This document shows positions 55,577-64,000 of a DNA stretch of 64,000 bases, in pieces. The DNA is taken from NCBI GenBank assembly GCA_026008535.1, contig BRKX01000002.1:59021170-59085169 (forward strand), read 5' to 3'. The stretch is from Perilla frutescens. Lineage: Eukaryota; Streptophyta; Magnoliopsida; Lamiales; Lamiaceae. The translations under genes were made by a program, and so were the position numbers. Positions within the stretch are counted from its first letter, which is position 1; the number at the start of each line of letters is the position of its first letter. The notes below the pieces were generated by a model, which ran no database searches, was not told where the DNA came from, and saw only the letters and a list, made by a program, of their open reading frames with translations.

Positions 55577-58470
55577 AACATCAATTTGACACTTTGTGAA
55601 GTATAAAATTTTCTCTTAAATAAGAGATAATGATATTTACACTATATATGAATATAGAATAGAATAATAGAAAGATATATATATATATATATATATATAT
55701 AGGATTTTACTAATTAATTTATAATTCTTTCTTTTATTTTGAAGGAGGATAATCCTCAATCGCTACCCAAGAGTGTGCGGTGAGTAACTCAATTTCTCTA
55801 CTATAGCCTGCAAATCACACAGAATTAAAGAAGTCATTTACTTAATTGGCTTTATATGGACATACAAATTTCAAATAAATTTTCACAGTTGACTATTTCC
55901 AATCTCCCAATCCTTATTGACTTCTTATTGATTCGTAGATTTATTTGCTAATTAGGGAAGTCAGAAAATTATTCAGCATAATTTTTTGAGGTCGTATTTG
56001 TCATAATTCAATCTTGAAATTTATAGTTTGAACTTTGAAATTCACTATATATATATATATATATATATAGCTAGTTTGAGCAAGACAAATTAAATTACGT
56101 GATTTAATTGTGTGACATTAATAATTATGTAGGAAGACTATAAAGCGATATCGGCGTTATTAATATTTATTATCTACATCTTGGGATCTTGAATTTATTA
56201 GCGTCGTTCTCGCACGGACAACCGTTACTTTCATTAACAGTTGCGGTTTATCCAAATAGTCCTTTTCTTAAACCCCACCACACCCATTTGTCTTTTTAAA
56301 TACCCACATACGTACATTGATTAATTGCTACTCACAAGAAGATCCCTGTGATAAAGGAAGAAATCACATGTTCACTCCTCCTATCTCAACTCAAAAAAAT
56401 ATAGACTTAATTAGTTGCACTTAAAATCACAATATTTCATCAATTTTTATTTGTAAATATGATTTTTAAATTTTAGTTATATTTTTGCAATTATAACGTA
56501 CGCCGGTGACTATTCCAATAAATTTAAAACTAATTTAATATTAAACATGGCACATTTTCATGTGTATATTCCATTCCACATATACAACTAAAATGACAAT
56601 ATTTAATGGGCTAAATGCATATGTTAAAACGACGTTTAAAGTCTCCAAAATTCTCAACTATATATATGAATTTGTAATAGCATATATAAAATTTAGTTAA
56701 TCATATATGTGCACTAACTTAATTAGATAAGATAGCTAGGGTGTTCTTCATCTAATATTATAATTGTATGACGATAGTATTAGATTATTGTAATAACAAG
56801 ATAAAATGACAAAAAAATTCGATGTATTGCAAGTATTGAAAATAAAGTGTTTGTATATATATAGTAAGAGACTTTAGAGAGTAATTATTGAGTATGAGAT
56901 GAATTTATATGTAGACGACAGTCTTCAAACGCTTGAATGTCCCAATCCTGCAGATAGAAACTTAAAATATTCTTCCGTACAAATGCGTTGTTAAAACGCA
57001 GAATGAAATGACGTTTATCAACGATCCATTTCAACCAATTAGTCGACTGCAACGTAGAACGCTGTGTTTCACATCTTGTTTATTGGACCGAGTATTTCTT
57101 AATTTCCCTCTCTCAGTATATTTTTTTGTTTTGTTTTTTATTAGTAGTTTTTTATATTATTCCAAGTAATACACCGTTAATTAGGTTTGTAAAAGCTAAA
57201 AAGTTCCCATTTTTTCTTGCTAAAAAAAGAAAGTCCCCTTGTTCTAAAAAGAAAATAGTCCCCATTTTGAATTTTCATCACGCTGAGTAGACTTCTTCAT
57301 CAATTAATATTGAGAAGAATGAAATTCTTGCTCTGAAAAAGAAAACGTGGCCGATGACTGGATTTTATGAGGTATGCACCATAATCTCTCCCTCTCTCGC
57401 TTTCTCTCTCTTAGCAATGATCTAGTCTTGATCTTGTGATAAATTTATGGGAAGCACCCTAATGCTGGCCCTATGGGGGGCAGTCGATGGGCCAAAAATA
57501 TGTGTTACGTTCTTGGGCTAATTTTCTTGGTATAATATGTCGTCTGGTGACTCAGGATTAAATATTGAATTTTCATTAACAAGTTTGGCCATCAAGAAAT
57601 TAACTAAAGGTATATCATAAAACTCAATAATATAACTTTCAGCGTGCACTATATATTATATATCAATTATTAATCTTATATTTGATTTCATGTGATATAA
57701 GTGTCATATATAAAGCAATAAATAAACTGGAGATATTAAATATTGATAATTGATAAGAAATTAAGGAATGATCGCTCTCTCGTTAATTTACATATTTTTG
57801 GGACCATGATTCCATCAAAGTGTTTTGTGGTAGTGGTGTGTATGAAAGGAAATTTGGACCAATTCAGCTCTGTTCTTAGCCGCCCAGCAAATTCAATATT
57901 AAGGAGCAACGGGGGGTTTCTCAGAAGGTGAAACTTATATTTAAATATTAATAATTACTATATGCATAGTAAAATAATGCCAATTTATTATTATTTACTT
58001 CTAAAAACTCAATACTGAAAAGCTATTGAGTAACTTATTGCAATTTTTATATTAAAGAAACACTATTGAATACTGATACGATGTCGTAATTTATTATAGG
58101 GAATGTTGTGTTGTATATTATTCTTATCCGCTTTTGATCCTTTAATTTCATATTCGGTCCTTTGTATTTCAGTTTGTTGAATATTTAATCCTAATTTAGC
58201 TGGAAATCTTAGCTTACCTCTAATTCAGGCCATTCGGCCCAATTTGTATAATAGATTGAGGGAATAGTAACGTGAGAAATTGTCCAAACAAATAGCAATT
58301 TAATTACACAACTCTCATATAATCAATTATTAAAAATGTTTTATATTTCCTTCCGATTTTGGGCTAAAAAATCCAATTTTCAAAAGTTCTCAAACGGTGA
58401 TATCAATTAAAAAAAGTTGAGTTGAATGGGAATAAGTTGGTAACACAACGAATTGAAAAGTGCTTTAATT
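55577..58470. other. AT-rich spacer
   Basis: It holds (TA)n at 55,675-55,701 and 56,048-56,069. No gene or RNA is supported. Confidence 0.5.
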
Positions 58471-58491
58471 GGGGGGGGGGGGGGGGGGGGG
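58471..58491. repeat. Homopolymer G21 tract
   Basis: Twenty-one consecutive G on the plus strand, flanked by TTTAATT and AAGATAAAA. Confidence 0.9.
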
Positions 58492-59439
58492 AAGATAAAA
58501 GGGCTTAATGGATCTCTTAATAAAATAACTTCCAATAACATATTATTATGCTCCGAGGATTGGGTCCACATGCCATTAGTTACGAGGAGGTTCTCTTGAA
58601 GTTTTTATTTGTTTCATTATGTTAAATCTCATGATTTATATTAGGGAGTTGATATTTACACACAAACATTACTTTATGAACCACAAATTAAATAAATTAA
58701 AAATGAATTATTTTTAGATTACTTAAATACCAGTAAATATAAATAAAATAAAAACCATAAAAATACTAAAACAAAATCAAAAGGGAAATTAAAAAAAGTG
58801 GGAATATATGGAATTAGCCGGTCAAACTTTTAAAAGATTTATTTTAGCCAGTAACTTTTAAACATATTTTATTTGGCCATAATTACTATATTACCCCTAT
58901 ATTTATTTTTAACATATTTCAATTCCCCCACCTATTCAGCCGCCCGCCATTCACATTTCAGATTTTGAAATGAGATTTTGAAAAAAATTCTCCCTCTCTC
59001 TCTCTTCTACATATCATCTTCTTCAACACTAATGGAATCTGCAACACTGAAAATTCAAGCGAAGATTTTTCCAGATTCAAGCCATCAACCTCCGAAAATT
59101 CGTGTGAAGATCTCTCTCTCCAGATTTCTCCACCAACGAGCCGTCGACTTTGAAAATTCAAGCGAAGAAATAGAAAATCCTTCCCCAACATGTGTATGTT
59201 TCAGATATAATTATTAATAATATTGTTAGATTGTTAGGTGTTTTTTTTTAAGTTTGATTTGGGGAAAAATTTGATTCGAAGAATATTGTTAGATATTGTT
59301 TGTTTTTTAAGTTTGAAGTTTATTTTCTACACATAATAGACATGCTTTGACAATAAAAGTACCACTGATATAGTTGATGTTTGAAAATCTGGAAAAAATG
59401 AAGTATTTTTGCAACTTTCGAAAAATCTGGAAAATTGAT

Positions 59440-60020
59440 GTTCTTAACTGCGTGCGAGCCCTGCGTGCATGCTCGTGCGCGCATGTTTGTGAGCGCAGTT
59501 AAGAAGAAAATCGCGCGCACCTAAGGCCAAATTATCAACAGTTGTTCTGCCGATGCACATAAATTATCAATCGATATCATGCCGATGTGTTCTGCCGATA
59601 TTTGCGCTCGCGTGCTTACTTTGTGCGTGTGCGCGCTTACTTTGTGCGCACATGCCTTATGCACGCATGCTTGTGGGCGCCCACAAGAAAAAATCACGCA
59701 CACCTGAGGCCAAATTATCAACAGTTGTTCTGCCGATGCACATAAATTATCAACCGATGTCATACCGATAGTCCGTCGATGTCTGCGCGCTCACTTACTT
59801 TGTGTGCGCATGCCTTGTGCGCATGCTTGTGGGCGCAGTTAAGAAGAAAATCACGCACACTTGAGGCCAAATTATCAACAGTTGTTCTGCCGATGTATAA
59901 AAATTATCAACTGATGTCATGCCGATAGTATGCCGATGTGTTCTGCCGATGTCTGCGTGCGCGCATGCCTTGTGCATGCCGGGTTTTGCACGCACTTAAG
60001 AACAATCTAGCGCACAGTTA
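59440..60020. repeat. Three GC-rich tandem units of roughly 160-180 bp
   Basis: GGCCAAATTATCAACAGTTG occurs at 59,525, 59,708 and 59,865. Each is followed by TCTGCCGATG, then a run of alternating purine-pyrimidine (GCGCGCATGC-like) sequence. Confidence 0.85.
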
Positions 60021-60104
60021 AGAACAAAATCATTTTTTTTTGTAAAAGTCGAACTTAAGTGCTCACTGCACTAGCTCGACATGGACGAAGTATGACGAGA
60101 ACTA

Positions 60105-60295
60105 TGGTCCAAGAAATGAAGATCAACGATGAAGATGAAGATTGACAATGAAGATGAAGATGAAAAGCAGATCTGAAGATAAAGATCGACGATGAAGATG
60201 AAAAGCAAATCTGAAAATGAAGATGAAGATCGACGATATTTTATTTCTCTTTCCGAAGATGAAAAACAGATCTAAAGATGAAGATGAAGATAAAA
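60105..60295 (+). repeat. Degenerate GAAGAT/GACGATGAAGAT minisatellite
   Basis: Many GATGAAGAT units interspersed with AAAAGCAGATCTGAA, in an otherwise AT-rich stretch. Confidence 0.8.
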
Positions 60296-61114
60296 GCATA
60301 TTTGATTTTTTTATTTTTTTTATGTCTAAAGGGCATTTTGGTCCAAAGTGGCTAAAAAAAATATATTTAAAACTTACTAGCTAAAATATTTTTTTTAAAA
60401 GTTTAAATGGCTAAATAGTTTTTACCTCTTAAAAAAAAACACACAAGGGAACTGTTGCTCTGTCCACCACCATCTTCCACCCTTTTCTCCTTCTCCTCCC
60501 CTGGCGAGTGCGAGTCCACTCATCAGTACTTGCCATCTCACCAGCTGCTGCCATCCCTCCTTCTCTATTTCTTCTCCTATATCCCCTCAAACCACTCTCT
60601 CTCTGTTTGTACGATGTGAAAAGCCCTTGATTTGTTCACCCATTACAGAGAAGATTCAAAATTCAAAATTTTGTTCGAAAAATTCAGTCTGAATCCCATC
60701 ACGTAGGTTCAAAAATTGTTCGTCGAATGTACAAGTCATGTTCGAAAACATATTTTCGACCGCGTAGATTGTTTTCGGAAATCTATTTTCAAACCACACT
60801 TTGACATATTTTCGAGATTATGTTACTGATGGAGTCGTTTCTTCCATGATTGTTGTTGTCGGAGCCCATGGGGCTGACAATGTACCTAGGGCAGTGCGGT
60901 TGGCTCATAGGGGGTGACAGTTGGCGAGCAATTCACTAGGGAAGAAGGTAGAAGAAGAGGCGGAGTGGCTCGCGGTTTTTTCTTTTTATTGTTTTATTAA
61001 TTATTTTTTTATTTTGTTAGTAAGGATATTCAAGTAAATTTATAACTAATTAAAATAAAATAAAATAAAGTTGTGGCGTACAGAGTAAATAGTGTAACGC
61101 ATATAACAACTCCC

Positions 61115-62318
61115 TTTATTATTAAAATATACACTACATATTATGACTTTATTGTTGTAAATACCTATACTAGACATATACTGGTTAAATAAAATACAAA
61201 ATATTTTTTTTCAAGTATATTGAATTCTTCCACACAACAAATTACAAATTAATTAATTAATTCACGTGAAACTTATTATTCTCGGAGAAAAAAATAATCC
61301 TCCACAAAAAAATTGAATTTTTCTCATGAAATTTGGTGGAAACGATGAAGCAATTTTCTTCTAATTATAATACCAGGCTATGAGCAACGTCATGTTGGGC
61401 GGGTCATACAAATTACGCGACTCAAATACCTCGACAAAATCGTAGTTTCACTGATTTTTCCTATTAATTAAAAAGAAAAAACCAAACATCATTTGCCTTA
61501 CAAAAAAAGTTAAGTATATTCAAACCAATGTGGCCTTCTTGTAGTATTCCAAATCGAGAAACATTCTTTGAAAGAATTATATGTTTCCCTCAAACAAGAT
61601 GGATCTTCATTGTTTTTGCCAAAATCACATTTCAACTTTAATTACCATTTATCTATTTATATTTATACCGGACACCACTCGGGTGGGTCGGAACTCGGAA
61701 TAAATCATTTCTCATATATGGAGGGTAAGATGGTCATTTTGTTCCTTTCTTCAGGAAAATTTTCATAACAATTACAATTTTTTTGTTTGATCAATTTTTA
61801 CTTGAATAAACAAAAACTTGTACTAATCAAAATCAATTATAATAATAAGGTTACACCATGAATGCATTCTGATTTTTTATTTTTATTTTTTGGGGTTAAA
61901 GAAGTACACTAGTATATATGATTTGAGATAAATATATTTGGGAATAGTATTTTCGAACTAGTTTAGGAATAATTATTATAAGAGCAGTAATTGAAAAATA
62001 AAATTAAACACTACAATTCATCTAGATGCACAAGAAATTCTATACTACACCCACATGTAGTGGGTACACTGTCATAATAGATCTAACGTGACACATCCAT
62101 CGATTACAATAAATCTATTGTGACAGATGAAAATGTTACATTAAATCTATTGTGAGTCTCTGACAATGGACACAATATATGCCACAATGACATATAATTT
62201 CCTTAGATGCGCAATGGGCCAAATATCAAATTTCAATATAATCATGACCCACTAGACCTTTAATAATGAGCCCAAAACTTTACTTCCAATAAATAAAATT
62301 CCATGTTAGATCAAATTT
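61115..62318. other. AT-rich spacer
   Basis: No gene, repeat array or RNA was recognised. Confidence 0.5.
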
Positions 62319-62666
62319 GGAAAATTCGATGCTCCCCGTTTGGGCAATTACCCGACTTTTGGTTTTTATTTTTTAAAAATATTTTGATGACATAAACGGC
62401 GATCTTAGTAAATGTTAATTATATTTATCACAATTTTTTTTGTCTCCTGATATGTAAATGATATAGGCGTGTGTTTTTAATGACATTGTGTGAAAAAAAT
62501 CACAACATTATCATTTACATAGTAGGAGATGAAGAAAATCAGTACGAACATAATTAGCATCTACTTAAAAGTAAGATATGTTACCAAAAATATATTTGCA
62601 AAAACATTTTTTAAATATTTTAAAAAATAAAAATAAAAAATCGGGTTGGGCAGTATCGAATTTTCC
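62319..62666. mobile_element. Foldback MITE, 348 bp, with 9-bp target duplication
   Basis: The ends GGAAAATTCGATGCTCCCC and (inverted) GGAAAATTCGATACTGCCC match, with arms of about 60 bp. ATCAAATTT flanks both sides (62,310-62,318 and 62,667-62,675). The 9-bp duplication suggests Mutator-type mobilisation. Confidence 0.85.
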
Positions 62667-62675
62667 ATCAAATTT

Positions 62676-63100
62676 TACACAAAATATAAATGATTTTATC
62701 AAACCCGTTTAATGATTTCAAAGTCCATAAAATATATCCACATCGGATGTTCTGAGTTCTAAAATATCCATTTTAGCCAGGGCCTCAATCTCAAACTCCC
62801 TCAAGTTCTTCAAATTCTTATCAAACAATAATAGTTTAATTTAAAGCATTTAAATAATTAAATAAATAAATCATGTTGAAGTGGGACGTTACCATAACAC
62901 AATTTTTTATATTTAATTTAATAAAATACAAAATTGTGTACAAATAAAATTATTTTATGGATCAAATTAAATTTTCATGGATTCAATTTGTATTCTTCCT
63001 CTTATGATTCTGATCGGGCATATTCTTAGTGCTTGTTTTGATACTATTTCACGAATTAATCACTATCTGACTAAGTGTTTTTGGGAGAATTTGATGTGTT
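62676..63100. other. AT-rich spacer
   Basis: The segment 62,895-62,960 resembles 54,798-54,865. No gene. Confidence 0.4.
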
Positions 63101-64000
63101 TGTGGAGATGTGCAGGTGATGGGAATAAGTGAAGAAATACGCACTCTTTTGAGGGATGCAAGTAAGGAAGCTCGTAGAACGGGCAGTATGGGCATACTCA
63201 ACAAAAACAAGTAAACATAAAAGTTTTTTTTTTATTATATTAAGAAAAACAGACACAAAAACAACAACTTCCTCCCCCCCCACACTTAGACAACACAGTG
63301 TCCTCACTGTGTAGGAAAGAGAACCAACAAAACGGACACAACATGAACGAAAGAAAATAAAAACAAAGGGAGAGAGAGAGGGCAAACTCGCAAGTAAGGG
63401 GAGAGACGGTCAGTAAGGGCATACAGACGACGCTCAAGTGCAGTAGCTCAGCTTGGTCAAACAACTCCATGAGCTAGGCAAGGGTAGGGGCAGCGCTAGA
63501 AGATTAACCTACACTAGAAAGTTAGATGAGAACTCTCGCTCACTTTTTTTTTTTATTATTATATTAAAGAAAAATAAATAAGTAACTAACTGAAATACGA
63601 AAAATGAAAGAAAGTAATAAAAGCTCGGGTTGCCTCCCGAGAAGCGCCCTTATTTAACGTCTGAGGCTCGACGTGGGGAGGTACGGTCAAGAGACAAATT
63701 CGGGGATATCCGATCTACCCCTGTCAAAAGGAATTGTTTCCATCCCCGCACCTTTATGTTTCTTCAAAAACTCGACTAACCTTGCTTCTTACCCTTTCAG
63801 CCCCAACACAGGGGCCTTCACATGAGATGGTAAAATCAACTTCGAGTTGGTCAGTAAGGGCATACGGCCTGTTAGATTTCTGGTTGGAAACTCCTCGGCT
63901 GCGTACAGCTGCTGGACTATCTCACGGTTTGACCTTTCTTTCTCCGAATCTAGGGACTTGCTTGATAGCATCGATCAGAGGTAGGTTGATCTCGACTTTC
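63100..64000 (-). mobile_element. Ty3/gypsy fragment (Athila/Tat-like), deletion derivative, running off the window
   Basis: The minus-strand start (64,000) encodes VEINLPLIDAIKQVPRF, a block typical of the gag-protease junction of Athila/Tat elements. Soon after comes GCGCTTCTCGGGAGGCAACC (63,627-63,646), and then AGGACACTGTGTTGTCTAAG with a TGTGGGGGGGG run (63,278-63,304). Both are hallmarks of the region after pol in these elements. The pol gene between them is missing, so the fragment is an internal-deletion derivative. Confidence 0.6.

Larger units (their letters stand above)
58810..60432. mobile_element. Nested element with about 100-bp terminal inverted repeats and a GC-rich interior
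   Basis: The left arm AGCC.GTCAAACTTTTAAAAGATTTATTTTAGCCAGTAACTTTTAAA and the inverted right arm AGCCATTTAAACTTTTAAAAAAAATATTTTAGCTAGTAAGTTTTAAA align. The interior holds a leader-like CT-rich segment with a short open frame (58,978-59,217), GC-rich repeats (59,440-60,020) and GAAGAT repeats. A Mutator-type or Pack-type element is likely. Confidence 0.6.
58644..61114. mobile_element. 2.5-kb non-autonomous transposon related to the 25-kb MITE
   Basis: The ends GGGAGTTGATATTTACACA and (inverted) GGGAGTTGTTATATGCGTTACAC match imperfectly. The left flank is TTA, the right TTT. The subterminal AAATTAAAAATGAATTATTTTTAGATTACTTAAATACC corresponds to 25,062-25,102 of the 836-bp MITE. A second element is nested at about 58,810-60,432. 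No transposase is visible. Confidence 0.55.

Noticed and set aside
59521..59995. Cys/His-rich short frames in the GC-rich repeat
   Set aside because: They arise from alternating GCAC/TGCGC repeats and are not conserved between the three units.

Overview
The window looks like nuclear DNA of a flowering plant, most likely a eudicot. It has plant-type spliced genes (a NAC transcription factor and a TIR-only immune protein), Sirevirus-like Ty1/copia elements, a Ty3/gypsy-type LTR element, MITEs and AT-rich spacers. The retroelement-associated proteins resemble ones I remember from Lamiales genomes such as Gesneriaceae, but that placement is an impression and has not been tested.

1-21,508: a retroelement block, all on the minus strand. 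At the left are three diverged paralogous genes (1-648, 1,281-3,008 and 3,375-5,993) of the 'putative plant transposon protein' kind. Each has its own TATA-like upstream region and each is broken almost only by in-frame stops. Next is a degenerate Sirevirus-like copia gag-pol (6,878-12,490) with its primer-binding site and a 5' LTR (12,579-14,373); the U3 of that LTR carries an exact 44-bp tandem repeat. It appears to have inserted at 14,373 into the post-pol region of a second degenerate copia element (15,125-20,162, with LTR 20,214-21,508).

21,509-40,747: AT-rich spacer full of DNA-transposon debris, including foldback and MITE elements, a 3.06-kb Mutator-like element with inverted arrays of a 20-bp motif, and a hAT element with a nested MITE. 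A FAR1-related fragment lies at 24.2 kb. The intact three-exon NAC gene is at 33,286-34,466 (minus).

40,748-50,683: a young non-coding LTR element (LARD). It has two 3,082-bp LTRs with only one mismatch noticed, plus an extra 855-bp partial LTR at its 5' side. The ATTAC target duplication brackets the whole composite. A tRNA-derived SINE family is present in three copies (40.4, 50.7 and 55.5 kb), each with its own target-site duplication.

50,831-64,000: a two-exon TIR-only gene (53,415-54,175, minus), more AT-rich spacer, a nested transposon pair at 58.6-61.1 kb with GC-rich internal repeats, a foldback MITE with a 9-bp duplication at 62.3 kb, and a Ty3/gypsy (Athila/Tat-like) fragment at the right edge.

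Only the NAC and TIR genes look like functional host protein-coding genes. They share no obvious pathway beyond a possible role in stress or immunity.
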